Below, in pieces: positions 18,633-28,554 of a stretch of 64,000 nt of DNA (position 1 is its first letter; every line of letters starts with the position of its first letter). A model generated the notes under the pieces. That model was not told where the DNA came from and made no database searches. It was given only the letters and a program-made list of their open reading frames with translations. Source of the DNA: Alkaliphilus peptidifermentans DSM 18978 (GTDB taxonomy: Bacteria > Bacillota > Clostridia > Peptostreptococcales > Natronincolaceae). Both the position numbers and the translations under genes were made by a program. The stretch spans positions 107,426 through 171,425 of the forward strand of contig NZ_FMUS01000006.1 in the NCBI RefSeq assembly GCF_900101495.1, read 5' to 3'.

Positions 18633-19184
18633 ATGGATGCTATGACAGCTTGGCTTCAAGGCTTAACAGGAACAAATGCTTTGCTCTTAGGAGCTATACT
18701 AGGAGCAATGATGGCCTTCGATATGGGTGGTCCAATAAATAAGGCAGCATATACCTTTGGAGTTGGATTATTAGGCTCAAATATTTTTGAACCGCAAGCT
18801 GCAATAATGGCTGCGGGAATGACACCACCTCTAGGGCTTGCTTTAGCGACACTACTTTATAGAAATAAGTTTTCAAAGGCTGAGGTTGAAGCAGGAAAAG
18901 CAGCATGGGTTTTAGGTATTTCATTCATTACGGAAGGTGCCATACCCTTTGCAGCAGCTGATCCTTTTAGAGTAATACCATCCATCATGGCTGGTTCAGC
19001 AGTAGCAGGTGCACTATCAATGGTATTTAATGCAGGCTTAAGGGCACCTCATGGAGGAATCTTTGTATTATTCATACCTAATGCAGTAGAAGGCTTAGTT
19101 GGCTATATGGCAGCAATTTTGGCAGGAACAGTTGTTACTGCACTACTTGTTGGGTTATTAAAGAAAAGGGTAGACGAAGCATAA
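18633..19184 (+). pseudogene. fruA: PTS fructose EIIBC, 3' part of frameshifted gene
   Basis: This frame carries the C-terminal half of [24 protein letters not shown], the [14 protein letters not shown] substrate-site region, and the final helices. In-frame homology begins at about 18606, upstream of the ATG at 18633, which has no ribosome-binding site. It is therefore the tail of the preceding gene and not an independent one. Confidence 0.85.
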
Positions 19185-19196
19185 TAATTGCTAATA

Positions 19197-19235
19197 ACAG
19201 AATAGAGAAGCTTTCTCTATTCTGTTTATTTTCTA
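19197..19235 (+). terminator. Hairpin between EIIBC and HPr genes
   Basis: Stem ACAGAATAGAGA / TCTCTATTCTGT followed by TTATTTTC. It could reduce, without abolishing, transcription into the HPr gene. Confidence 0.8.
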
Positions 19236-19269
19236 AGAAAATTCAAACTAGTTTGAAAGGAAGATAAAA

Positions 19270-19533
19270 ATGATAAAAGAAACAGTAACAGTAAAAAATG
19301 ATTCTGGCCTACATGCAAGACCAGCCACAGTGCTCATAAAGAAGATTTCCATGTATAAAAGTGAAGTCACTATAGCTAAGGCAGATTATGAAGCAAATGC
19401 AAAAAGTATAATGGGAGTATTGGCTATGGCTATCAAGAAAGGCGAAGAAATAGATATTATTGTCGAAGGCCCTGACGAAGAAGAGGTTTTAAGGGAAATA
19501 AAAGTATTATTTGATACTAAATTTGGTGAATAG
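19270..19533 (+). CDS. HPr phosphocarrier protein
   Basis: 87 residues, normal HPr length. The active histidine is H15 in SGLHARPA and the regulatory serine is S46 in AKSIMGVLAM, so it can serve both phosphotransfer and HPrK/CcpA-type signalling. As the last gene of the fructose cluster it may be the dedicated HPr for this system. GAAAGGAAG precedes the ATG. Confidence 0.93.
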   Translation: MIKETVTVKNDSGLHARPATVLIKKISMYKSEVTIAKADYEANAKSIMGVLAMAIKKGEEIDIIVEGPDEEEVLREIKVLFDTKFGE

Positions 19534-19629
19534 TAAAAAGATTGATTAATTTAAGTAATAATGATTAAATCATTAAGATATACGTAAGTTCTGGTTTTTT
19601 CAATAATGAAGAATAATTTTTTTGGAAGC

Positions 19630-19670
19630 CACAGTCTCCTATATGCTATCAGTATAGGAGGCTTTTTAAT
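19630..19670 (+). terminator. Terminator after HPr gene
   Basis: Stem CTCCTATA / TATAGGAG followed by GCTTTTTA. Confidence 0.8.
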
Positions 19671-19949
19671 GATATAACTTTTAAAACAAACATATCAACT
19701 AAAGTTATACTATATATAACAATGTTTACCATTGATAGAAAATTTTACTAAAAATCTAAAAAATTACTTCAATAATCATATCAATTAGCGTATACTCTTT
19801 ATATGAGAGAAATATCCAATGTATGGGTAGTTTTTTCAAATGATAAAATTATTAAAAAAGTTATTTTATCAAATTTTGCAGACTTTTTTTATATGGTTAC
19901 GTATGAAAAGGTGTAATTAATTTAAAGAAATATATGGAGGTATGATATA
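19671..19949. other. AT-rich intergenic region before RND operon
   Basis: No gene seen. It holds an imperfect inverted repeat GATAAAATT...AGTTATTTTATC near 19843-19871 that might be a regulator site for the RND operon. No regulator gene is adjacent. Confidence 0.35.
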
Positions 19950-21164
19950 GTGAAGGTAAAAAAGATTATAGGAACCATTTTGGTTATCTCATTGGTAATA
20001 ACAACTATTGTTGGTTGTGGTAGTAAGGAGCAGGAGGAAGTAACAATTCAACTGACTTCTGTAGAGGCATATAATGCAAAAGTAGGTAATATTCAACATA
20101 CATATAATGCAACTGGCAGTATAAAACCAGTAACTGAAGTGTCTATTGTACCTAAGGTTGCTGGAAAAGTAGATAATATTATGAAGAAAATGGGAGACAA
20201 GGTTTCTCAGGATGAAATACTATTTACCATTGATAATACAAATTTGTATCAGCAGCTAGAGCAATATGATGCTCAACAACGTCAACAATTGATGTTGGCA
20301 GAAAGCTCCTTAAAGCAGCAGGAATTACAATATAATACTGCAAAAGAAGATTATATTAAAAATGAAGCCCTTTTTGAGGCACAGGCAATTTCTCAGCAAA
20401 TACTAGAATCATATAAAAAGGCACTTGAAATCGCAGAGTTAAATTATATGAGTGCACAAGAAAGTTACTATCTATTACAAAATAAAATTTTGCTTGGGAT
20501 AGAGGAAGATGGTACTAAGCAATTGAAGGAAACTAAGTCCATAATAGAAACTCAAAGAGAAGCAACTGCCCAATCAATCAGGGATTCAGAAGTAAAATCT
20601 CCAATTTCAGGAATTGTCATACAAAGAAATGTTGAAGTAGGGGAAATAGCATCACAACAGATGCCAGCCTTTATCATAGTTGATATTGACAGAGTTGTTG
20701 TTGAAACAAGTGTTACAGAAAAAATGATAAATAGTATTTCAAAGGGACAGGAAATTGTAGTCACCATTAAAGCACTAGATGGAAAGAAATTCAATGGAAT
20801 TGTTGATACCATAAGTCCTGCAGTCTCTGGGCAAAGTGTAGGTTATCCAGTTAAAATAGTGATAGATAATATAAACCATGAGCTTAAGCCTGGTATGTTT
20901 GCTGAAGTTTCATTCGTTATTGAAAATAAAGAAAATGTTTTATTGGTTCCAATGGAATCAGTTTTGACCACCAATAAAGATAGTTATGTATACTTATTAA
21001 ATGATGACGATACTGTTTCAAGAAAATTAGTTAAAACTGGTCATAAGGACGGTAAATATTTTGAAATAATTGATGGTCTTAAGGAAGGTGATCCAGTTTT
21101 AGTAAAAGGTCAGCACTTTGTTTTAGATGGAGAGAAGGTTCATCCTGTAGGAGGTGCACAGTAA
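19950..21164 (+). CDS. RND efflux membrane-fusion lipoprotein
   Basis: 404 residues from a GTG start after TGGAGGT. A lipoprotein signal ends in VGCGSK. Lipoyl half-motifs flank an α-helical hairpin (about 105-205, many Gln/Glu), with SPISGIVIQRNVEVGE as the second half and β-barrel and membrane-proximal domains after it. It is the adaptor for the permease that begins at the last base of its stop codon (TAATG overlap), so the two are translationally coupled. No outer-membrane channel gene is nearby, as usual in monoderms. Confidence 0.9.
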   Translation: MKVKKIIGTILVISLVITTIVGCGSKEQEEVTIQLTSVEAYNAKVGNIQHTYNATGSIKPVTEVSIVPKVAGKVDNIMKKMGDKVSQDEILFTIDNTNLYQQLEQYDAQQRQQLMLAESSLKQQELQYNTAKEDYIKNEALFEAQAISQQILESYKKALEIAELNYMSAQESYYLLQNKILLGIEEDGTKQLKETKSIIETQREATAQSIRDSEVKSPISGIVIQRNVEVGEIASQQMPAFIIVDIDRVVVETSVTEKMINSISKGQEIVVTIKALDGKKFNGIVDTISPAVSGQSVGYPVKIVIDNINHELKPGMFAEVSFVIENKENVLLVPMESVLTTNKDSYVYLLNDDDTVSRKLVKTGHKDGKYFEIIDGLKEGDPVLVKGQHFVLDGEKVHPVGGAQ

Positions 21165-24100
21165 TGAAAATTTCTCAGATAGCCATTAGCAGACCGGTTA
21201 CGGTAATGATGATGGTGATGATGATTATTGTCCTAGGGGTTGTATCCCTTGTGGGTCTTAATCTGGATTTTTTCCCTGACATAGCATTTCCAATGGCAGT
21301 AGTTATTACCAATTATGATGGTGTTGGACCTCAGGAAATAGAATCCATTATAACAAAACCCTTGGAGCAGGTTATGGGTACAGTTGATAACTTTAAGAAA
21401 GTATCTTCTGTATCATCAAATGGCCAATCTATGGTCATGGTAGAATTTACACAGGGAACCAATATGGATTACGCTGCTCTGCAAATGAGAGAAAAAGTAG
21501 ACATGGTAAAGGGAATGTGGTCTAATGATGTAGCTGATCCCATGATATTTCAGTATGATATGAGTATGATTCCTATTATTCAGCTTGGAATGTCATACGG
21601 AGACGATTTGGCTGGTTTAAAGACTTTGGCAGAAGACAAGGTAAAAGATCGGTTGGAACGTATAAAGGGAGTTGCAGCTGTAGACATTTATGGTGGACTG
21701 GATGAGGAAATAAAAATTGATATCATCCCACATAAATTGCAGGGCTATGATTTGTCATTGACACAAGTGGCCCAGGCTTTAAGAATGGAAAACCTTAATT
21801 TACCAGGCGGTCTGCTTAATGAGGGTAAGTACCAATATACAATAAGAACCACAGGAGAATTTAGCAATATTGATGAAATCAATAATTTACCCATTACAAC
21901 AACAAAGGGCATAATACGACTATCAGATATTGCAGAAATCAGACAGGGCTATAAAGATGTTTATGTTAGAGCAAATATGAACGGTGAAGAATGTGTTATG
22001 ATGCTGATAAGAAAGCAGTCTGGGTTTAATACTGTTAAGGTTTCCAACAGAGTAAATGCTGAAATGGATAAAATACTGAAGGAATTAGATGGTGTAGAAG
22101 TAAAGACACTATTCGATCAGGCTGACTTTGTAAAAGAATCATTAGGCAGTGTTACAAAGAATGCTGTTGTTGGTGGTATTCTTGCAATCTTCGTGCTGTT
22201 TGTATTTTTAAAAAATATTAGAAGCACATTAATTGTAGGTGTAGCTATTCCAGTATCTATAATTACTACATTTATACTTATATATTTTAGTGGTATTACC
22301 CTTAATATGATGTCCCTTGGTGGATTGGCACTGGGTATAGGAATGCTGGTGGATAGTGCCATTGTGGTACTTGAAAGTATATACAGGTACCGTGAAGAAG
22401 GATATAGTCGTATTGATGCTGCAAGAGAAGGTAGTAATGAAGTTGCAATGGCAGTAACCGCATCAACCTTAACAACTGTGGCAGTATTTCTTCCGATTGC
22501 CTTTATTAGAGATAATATGGCCATTGAAATGTTTCGTGAGCTTGCATTGACAGTTGCTTTTTCATTGCTGGCATCATTGATAATTTCTTTAACCCTTGTA
22601 CCTATGCTGGCATCTAAGATATTAAAAATTGATCGTAATGGTGGTACAAAAAGGAAAACTCCTGGTGCAATAATAGGTCGTGGGTTCGACAAAATAATGA
22701 AAAATTTTGAAGTTAAATATGAAAAGCTTCTCCATTGGTCTATAGGACATAGAAAAACGATAGTTATTGGTATTGTAATAATGTTTGCATTAAGCATTGT
22801 AATTGCTGTGATGTTTACTGGTGCCGAATTTTTTCCCAATACAGATGAGGGAATGTTTACTATAAAAGTAGAACTACCAAAGGGTTATTCTCTTAACGAG
22901 ACATCAGAGATAGCTGCTGAGGTAAGTCAGAGAATACAGGAGTTCAACGAGTTAGATTATATTTTTGTGTTGGAAGGTGATGATGGTGATCCAAGTACTG
23001 CAGTAATTTATGCATCTTTTGGATCTAAATCTACTAGAGAAAAAGGGATAGATGAGCTATTAGACGAGACGCGTGGTAAGCTACATGGTATTGCTGGTGC
23101 TAAAATAAGTGTGGATAAATATTCCATGATGAATATGGGAGCAGGTGGTAAGCCAATTACCATTAACATCATGGGTGATGATCTAGAAACTTTACAAGAT
23201 ATTGCAGAAACTTTAATAGAGGAAGTGAGCCTTGTACCAGGAACTAGAGAAGTTTCATCATCAATATCACAAACTATTCCAGAAGCTCAAATAAAAATAA
23301 ATAGAGAAAAAGCATCACAATATGGCATATCTACATATTCACTAGCCAATACAGTTCAAACTGCAATTATGGGTCAGACAGTAACACGATACAAGGTAAG
23401 AGGAGAAGAAATAGACGTTAGACTAAGACTTCAGGAAGGCTGGAGAAGTGATTTAAAAGATTTAGAATATATTATGATTACTTCTCCAATGGGACAGCAG
23501 GTACCATTGTACGAGTTGGCAGATATTTTTTATGACCAGTCCCCTGCAAGCATTCAAAGAACTGATCAGGTAAGACGGGTTAATGTTACAGGAGATATTA
23601 GTGGAAGAGATCCCCGTAGTGTATTTGTAGATATCCAGAAGAAGATTGACGAAATGGATATTCCCAATGGATATGAAGTTAAGCTAGGTGGGGAAAATGA
23701 AGAGATGATTGAAGCTGCAATGGCCTTTGGTCTTGCCTTATTATTAGCTATATTGCTGGTATACATGATTATGGCATCACAGTTCGAATCACTATTGCAT
23801 CCATTTATCATTATGTTTACTGTACCACTTGCTTTTATTGGTATTTCAGTTGCAATGGCCTTGGCAGGAAAGCCTTTTAGTGTCCCAGCATTTACAGGGA
23901 TAATTATGCTGGCGGGTATTGTTGTAAACAATGCAATTGTACTTGTAGACTATATTAATACCTTAAGAAAAAGAGGAATGGAGCGAACCGATGCTATTTG
24001 TAAGGCAGGTCCCATTAGACTACGGCCTATCTTAATGACTACACTTACTACAGTATTGGGGCTTATACCTTTAGCATTGGGAATAGGAGAAGGTGCAGAG

Positions 24101-24259
24101 CAGCAAGCACCGATGGCAATTACTGTTATTGGAGGATTAAGCTTCTCAACATTGCTTACTTTAGTATTCATACCAGTTATATATACAATACTTGATGATT
24201 TCAAAAACTGGATGAAAAAGAAAGTATTTAGGAAGAAAAATACCACAATTAATGTTTAG
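21164..24259 (+). CDS. RND (AcrB/HAE1-type) efflux permease
   Basis: 1031 residues, the full RND length, with 12 predicted helices and two large extracellular loops. The N-terminus reads SRPVTVMMMVMMIIVLGVVS. Helix 4 has GIGMLVDSAIVVLE, where AcrB has a DD proton-relay pair; one aspartate is kept and the second is serine, common in Gram-positive members. It should export hydrophobic or amphipathic compounds using proton or cation exchange. Partner adaptor is the preceding gene. Confidence 0.93.
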   Translation: MKISQIAISRPVTVMMMVMMIIVLGVVSLVGLNLDFFPDIAFPMAVVITNYDGVGPQEIESIITKPLEQVMGTVDNFKKVSSVSSNGQSMVMVEFTQGTNMDYAALQMREKVDMVKGMWSNDVADPMIFQYDMSMIPIIQLGMSYGDDLAGLKTLAEDKVKDRLERIKGVAAVDIYGGLDEEIKIDIIPHKLQGYDLSLTQVAQALRMENLNLPGGLLNEGKYQYTIRTTGEFSNIDEINNLPITTTKGIIRLSDIAEIRQGYKDVYVRANMNGEECVMMLIRKQSGFNTVKVSNRVNAEMDKILKELDGVEVKTLFDQADFVKESLGSVTKNAVVGGILAIFVLFVFLKNIRSTLIVGVAIPVSIITTFILIYFSGITLNMMSLGGLALGIGMLVDSAIVVLESIYRYREEGYSRIDAAREGSNEVAMAVTASTLTTVAVFLPIAFIRDNMAIEMFRELALTVAFSLLASLIISLTLVPMLASKILKIDRNGGTKRKTPGAIIGRGFDKIMKNFEVKYEKLLHWSIGHRKTIVIGIVIMFALSIVIAVMFTGAEFFPNTDEGMFTIKVELPKGYSLNETSEIAAEVSQRIQEFNELDYIFVLEGDDGDPSTAVIYASFGSKSTREKGIDELLDETRGKLHGIAGAKISVDKYSMMNMGAGGKPITINIMGDDLETLQDIAETLIEEVSLVPGTREVSSSISQTIPEAQIKINREKASQYGISTYSLANTVQTAIMGQTVTRYKVRGEEIDVRLRLQEGWRSDLKDLEYIMITSPMGQQVPLYELADIFYDQSPASIQRTDQVRRVNVTGDISGRDPRSVFVDIQKKIDEMDIPNGYEVKLGGENEEMIEAAMAFGLALLLAILLVYMIMASQFESLLHPFIIMFTVPLAFIGISVAMALAGKPFSVPAFTGIIMLAGIVVNNAIVLVDYINTLRKRGMERTDAICKAGPIRLRPILMTTLTTVLGLIPLALGIGEGAEQQAPMAITVIGGLSFSTLLTLVFIPVIYTILDDFKNWMKKKVFRKKNTTINV

Positions 24260-24316
24260 AGAAGGGCTAACTATTTAGATATAAGAATATTAGTTATGTA
24301 AATTTAGTTTTATAAT

Positions 24317-24372
24317 TATCCCCTTAGAGTAGGTACTGTGAATCTATTCTAAGGGGATTTTGTTTTTTTTCG
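24317..24372 (+). terminator. Terminator after first RND operon
   Basis: Stem ATCCCCTTAGA / TCTAAGGGGAT with an internal TAG/CTA pairing, followed by a long T run. Confidence 0.85.
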
Positions 24373-24460
24373 TTAATTGTTGTATATCGCTTTAAATTTA
24401 TCCTGTTTTATTATAAAATGTTTAGCATGGTACTTATAACTTATAAAAAAGGAGGAAACC

Positions 24461-25492
24461 ATGCTATTAAATAATAAAATCATTATATTCTTTGCAATTA
24501 TTATTATAGCAATAATTTTAAGAAAGATATTTGCTAAAACAATCTTACAAGGATTACTTAAGCTTACAAGTAAAACTAAAACAAATGTAGACACGGAAAT
24601 TGTTAAAGCCGCAGAAAAACCACTAAAGATGTTTTTAATTGTATTTGGATTCTACCTAGCATTTAGATCATTGGAGCTTCCACAAAACTATAATCTCACC
24701 TTGACTCAGGTTTTAAGATCCTGCATTATTATACTAATTGCCTGGGGACTTATCAATTTTTCAAAAACGATATCAGAGCTTATGCTTAAGACAATGAATA
24801 AATGCGAGGTTCAAATAGAAGGTATATTTGTGCCCTTTATATCGAAAGGAATCAAGATACTAATTATTGTTTTAGCAACCAGTATAGTAGCAGATGAATG
24901 GGGTTTTGATGTTAATGGATTTATAGCGGGTTTAGGAATAGGAGGTTTAGCCTTCGCATTAGCAGCCAAGGATACGATTGCAAATATTTTTGGTGGTTTA
25001 GTGCTAACTATGGATAAACCCTTTTCAATAGGGGATTGGATATGTACTCCAAATCTAGAAGGGACAGTAGAAGAAATCTCATTTAGAAGTACAAAGGTTA
25101 GAACCTTTGCCCATGCAATTGTCCATGTACCTAATTCAACCCTTGTTAATCAACCAATAACAAATTGGAGCAGAATGGGGAAAAGGAGAATAACATTTAA
25201 TTTAGGTGTAGAGTATAGTACATCAATAACAAAACTAAGAAATTGTGTTGCTGAAATAAAAGATATGTTAGTTAATAATAAGGATATTCATAAAGATACT
25301 ATATTTGTAACCTTTGATAAGTTTAATAATAGTAGCTTAGATATTTTTATATATTGCTTTACAGTTACAACAAATTGGGGAGAATTTTTAGAGGCTAAGC
25401 AGGATGTTAATATTAATATTTTAGACATCCTTGAAAAAAATGGTGTTTCCGTTGCATTCCCATCAAGAACACTATATATGAAGAGTGAATAG
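24461..25492 (+). CDS. MscS-family mechanosensitive channel
   Basis: 343 residues. Membrane helices in the first ~190 residues end with the pore helix GGLAFALAAKDTIANIFGG, followed by the β domain starting DKPFSIGDWI and a soluble C-terminal α/β domain. It should open under membrane tension to release solutes during hypo-osmotic shock. AAAGGAGG ribosome-binding site. It has more N-terminal helices than E. coli MscS and so belongs to the larger YnaI/YbdG-like branch. Confidence 0.93.
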   Translation: MLLNNKIIIFFAIIIIAIILRKIFAKTILQGLLKLTSKTKTNVDTEIVKAAEKPLKMFLIVFGFYLAFRSLELPQNYNLTLTQVLRSCIIILIAWGLINFSKTISELMLKTMNKCEVQIEGIFVPFISKGIKILIIVLATSIVADEWGFDVNGFIAGLGIGGLAFALAAKDTIANIFGGLVLTMDKPFSIGDWICTPNLEGTVEEISFRSTKVRTFAHAIVHVPNSTLVNQPITNWSRMGKRRITFNLGVEYSTSITKLRNCVAEIKDMLVNNKDIHKDTIFVTFDKFNNSSLDIFIYCFTVTTNWGEFLEAKQDVNINILDILEKNGVSVAFPSRTLYMKSE

Positions 25493-25527
25493 AGATTAAT
25501 CAGATGGATGAAACTATTTTATCTAAA

Positions 25528-25568
25528 AAAATAACTAGCCAGCTGAAAAGCTGGCTAGTTATTTTTAT
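25528..25568. terminator. Bidirectional terminator
   Basis: Perfect 14-bp stem AATAACTAGCCAGC / GCTGGCTAGTTATT between convergent genes; it overlaps the stop region of the amidohydrolase gene. Confidence 0.9.
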
Positions 25569-26724
25569 TTAAATAGTCTACAGCATATTGTGCATACAAG
25601 GCAGTACCAATTTCCAATCCATCCTCATCAATACTAAACATAGGATGATGATGGGGATAACAAGCTTTTTTAGCTTCATTTCTAACTCCCACAAAGGCTA
25701 TAGCACCTGGGACCTTTTCAACAAATAGAGCGAAATCTTCTCCACCTGTTATCTTATCCATTTTAATGAGGGCATCTTTACCTATTAGTTGTTCTACAGA
25801 TTTTTGTGCTATAGCTGCAGATGCAGCATCATTAATTGTAGGTGGAGTACCAAAGGTGTATTCTAATGTGGCCTCTGCACGATAGCTGGCAGCAGTATTT
25901 CTAATTACCCGTTCTAGGATATTTGGAAACTCATTTCTAATTTCTGGGTTAAAGCACCTTGTAGTTCCTTCTAATATTGCCTCACTGGCAATAACATTAA
26001 ACCGAGTTCCCGATTGAAAAACCCCTACACTAACTACAGCAGATTCTAACGGACTAATCTCTCTACTCACTATCGATTGAATATCCATAACAATAGCAGA
26101 TGCTGACACAATAGCATCAACTCCTTGATGAGGTAGTGAACCATGACCACCCTTACCCTTAACAATAACCTTGAAAATATCTGCAGAAGCCATTCTAGGG
26201 CCTTCCTGAACAGATATTGTGCCTGTAGGTAAGTCAGCCCATAAATGAATTGCAAATATATTATCTATACCATTTAAAGCGCCTTGTTCAACCATTAGCC
26301 TAGCTCCTTGAGCTATTTCCTCAGCAGGCTGAAATATTAGCTTAACTGTGCCATTAATCTCATCTTTAACATCATTAAGTATTTTTGCTGCCCCCAACAA
26401 CATAGCAGTATGTCCATCATGGCCACAAGCGTGCATAATCCCAAAGTTTTGAGAAGAATAAGCCACATCGTTTTTTTCATGAACCTGGAGAGCGTCCATA
26501 TCAGCCCTTAAAGCAACAGTTTTACCTTTGTTTCCTCCAGTAATTGTTGCTATAACACCTGTCTTTGCAATGGAGGTGTAAGGAATCCTCATTTTATCCA
26601 GTTCTTCTTTGATTTTTTGAGATGTTCTTACCTCCTGCCAGCTGGCCTCAGGATATTTGTGAAAATCTCTTCTTAAATCTATTACATATTGCTTTTGTTT
26701 CCTAGCTAATTCTTTTATGTCCAT
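25555..26724 (-). CDS. M20D-family amidohydrolase (aminoacylase/hippurate hydrolase type)
   Basis: 389 residues. Metal-site motifs of M20D: HACGHDGHTAMLLGAA, QPAEE, GGEDFA and HHPMFSIDE. A lid/dimerisation domain (about 180-295) splits the catalytic domain. These enzymes cleave N-acyl or amide-linked amino acids in the cytosol; no signal peptide is present. The natural substrate cannot be told from sequence. TTAGGGGTG precedes the ATG. Confidence 0.92.
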   Translation of the reverse strand: MDIKELARKQKQYVIDLRRDFHKYPEASWQEVRTSQKIKEELDKMRIPYTSIAKTGVIATITGGNKGKTVALRADMDALQVHEKNDVAYSSQNFGIMHACGHDGHTAMLLGAAKILNDVKDEINGTVKLIFQPAEEIAQGARLMVEQGALNGIDNIFAIHLWADLPTGTISVQEGPRMASADIFKVIVKGKGGHGSLPHQGVDAIVSASAIVMDIQSIVSREISPLESAVVSVGVFQSGTRFNVIASEAILEGTTRCFNPEIRNEFPNILERVIRNTAASYRAEATLEYTFGTPPTINDAASAAIAQKSVEQLIGKDALIKMDKITGGEDFALFVEKVPGAIAFVGVRNEAKKACYPHHHPMFSIDEDGLEIGTALYAQYAVDYLNKNN

Positions 26725-27027
26725 TAATACACCCCTAACTGTTTATTATATTTAATACTAATTATATCAATATTTAATGGGAAATGGCAAACTTAGAAGT
26801 TAAGAGTGAAGAGTTAAAAGAGTGGGAAAAACCAAACAACCCATTGGGAATATTTCCTTAATGGGTTGTTTTACTGACACGAAAGGGAAGGAAAAATCCT
26901 GTTGATAAAAACTCTCATGATTCATTATATATTTATAAAAAAGGATATGGATCAATAGATTTTAACTAAGGGATTGCAACAAAATCAGAGATTTTAGCCA
27001 TCTGACTTAAATTTTCTTACTCTTAAC
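26725..27027. other. Intergenic region with hairpin and degenerate heptamers
   Basis: No gene seen. AAACAACCCATT / AATGGGTTGTTT (about 26833-26872) is a strong hairpin. AGTTAAG-type heptamers flank it near 26790 and 27010. Confidence 0.5.
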
Positions 27028-27981
27028 TTAAAGAAGGGGTGTTGACTTTTCCTTAAGTACAACATCTTTTTCTGGCATTAAAAACATAATATACCGAACT
27101 AAAACATATAAAACCATTGTAATTGACCATAGCTCTAAAAATTTAACAACATAGAATAATGAAGCTATACCTCTGTTTGAGGTGACTAAAAATCCATTAG
27201 TTGCCTTTATTGCAACTGCACTAATTACAAAGGGAAAGGTGAAAGCAGAATAACTTGGGTAAAATTTAAGCTTGAATAATTTAAGCATATAAAATATTGA
27301 AGAAGTGACCATTAATAGGGATAATATTGCTAAGAAACCAACAATATAAATGTTTTTCTCTTGAAATGAGTTCAAATATCCTGCTAAACAAAGACTGGCA
27401 GGTGCAGCAAAAATAATAATTGTTGGCAGTGCAGCCTCTGGAATTTCTTTAACTGAAAACACCCTATATAAAACTAGTGGTAATAAAATTAAATAAGAGA
27501 CAAAACCAAACCAAAATAAAATTTGACCCCAATTAGATAAGCCATATACAGGTGCAGTTACACTACCTACTACAATGCCAACATATACAACAAAATAGCT
27601 TGGAAAAACCTTCTTGATATTAAAGCTTAATATATATTTTTTTGTAAAGTAGATTATTAGTAAAGCGTGGAGTGTTAAACCTAAAAGCCATATCATATAG
27701 GCTATTGTTGGTAGGTAAGGCTTTAAATATGTAGATAAAATCATTACTCCCATCGTTAGAGTTGGTGTAACACTGGCCACAACAGGGTTTTCAAAACCTT
27801 CAACTAATGCATTTGGATTATTTGCTAATTTAATTAATATAAGTAATAGAATAATAGCAGAAATAACACCAAAAATATTTCGATAAATACTACCATAAGA
27901 AAGCACCAAATTACCAGTAGTGGCCAATGCAAGCATTAATCCAGCCATAGGTATTGGAATCTTTTTAATAACCTTATCCAT
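27028..27981 (-). CDS. TDT-family (TehA/SLAC1-like) membrane transporter
   Basis: 317 residues, about ten transmembrane helices, starting PIPMAGLMLALATTGNLV, typical of the tellurite-resistance/dicarboxylate transporter fold. Members are anion channels or carriers (tellurite, malate, sulfite). The cargo here cannot be determined. AATGGGAGTG precedes the ATG. It is divergent from the small Cys-rich gene at 28277, with about 295 bases of AT-rich DNA between them. Confidence 0.85.
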   Translation of the reverse strand: MDKVIKKIPIPMAGLMLALATTGNLVLSYGSIYRNIFGVISAIILLLILIKLANNPNALVEGFENPVVASVTPTLTMGVMILSTYLKPYLPTIAYMIWLLGLTLHALLIIYFTKKYILSFNIKKVFPSYFVVYVGIVVGSVTAPVYGLSNWGQILFWFGFVSYLILLPLVLYRVFSVKEIPEAALPTIIIFAAPASLCLAGYLNSFQEKNIYIVGFLAILSLLMVTSSIFYMLKLFKLKFYPSYSAFTFPFVISAVAIKATNGFLVTSNRGIASLFYVVKFLELWSITMVLYVLVRYIMFLMPEKDVVLKEKSTPLL

Positions 27982-28276
27982 TAATTATCACTCCCATTTA
28001 GAATATAAAAAACACAAGGAAAAACTTTTCCCTCATAGAGGATATCATATTTACTAACCGAATAATAATTGAACTTATCAATAGTTAACCTATAATATAT
28101 CAAAGTTCTTTATACATGATACAAAATATTAACGCAATTATTATAAAATGTAAATAGAGTAAAATTATGCTTTATGTTATATTTATATATATAGCTAATA
28201 TTACGTAAAATTAAATAGCTACATAGTTAAATAATTTAAAGCATCCTTATATAGTAATTGATTGGAGGTGAAGTGA

Positions 28277-28408
28277 ATGAGTTGCCCTTTAACTAGAGCC
28301 TGTTGTCCTGAATGTGGAGCAGATATTAATTTTAAAAAGACAACTAAACCTTTTTGTAATTGTAAAAATTGTGATTGGATATGTAAAGGAGAATGTGAAC
28401 AAAAATAG
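28277..28408 (+). CDS. 43-residue cysteine-rich protein
   Basis: Starts MSCPLTRACCPECGADINFK, with nine cysteines including CCPEC, CNCKNC and a CxxxC near the end, so a small zinc-ribbon or metal-binding fold is likely. TTGGAGGTG lies seven bases before the ATG, and a strong terminator follows at once. It is a monocistronic small gene. No family recognised; a metal-storage or regulatory role is only a guess. Confidence 0.75.
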   Translation: MSCPLTRACCPECGADINFKKTTKPFCNCKNCDWICKGECEQK

Positions 28409-28419
28409 TAATATGAAAT

Positions 28420-28455
28420 AACCCCAACTTGATGTTAAGCTGGGGTTTGTTTTGT
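28420..28455 (+). terminator. Terminator after Cys-rich small gene
   Basis: Stem AACCCCA-CTT / TAAG-TGGGGTT followed by TGTTTTG. Confidence 0.85.
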
Positions 28456-28554
28456 TAAAATATTATCATTGCGCCATATCTTTGATGTTATATAATTGAT
28501 AAAATATGATATAATATCAACTAAAAGTTCTTTACAAAGAAAGGTGGGAGAAAA

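Noticed and set aside
18590..18640. Programmed ribosomal frameshift in fructose EIIBC
   Set aside because: No slippery heptamer, stimulatory hairpin or Shine-Dalgarno-like element is seen at the shift point; an indel is simpler.
22117..22839. Minus-strand ORF of 240 codons inside the RND permease gene
   Set aside because: Long antisense open frames are common opposite hydrophobic membrane-protein codons; the composition is not that of a real protein and the plus strand is certain.
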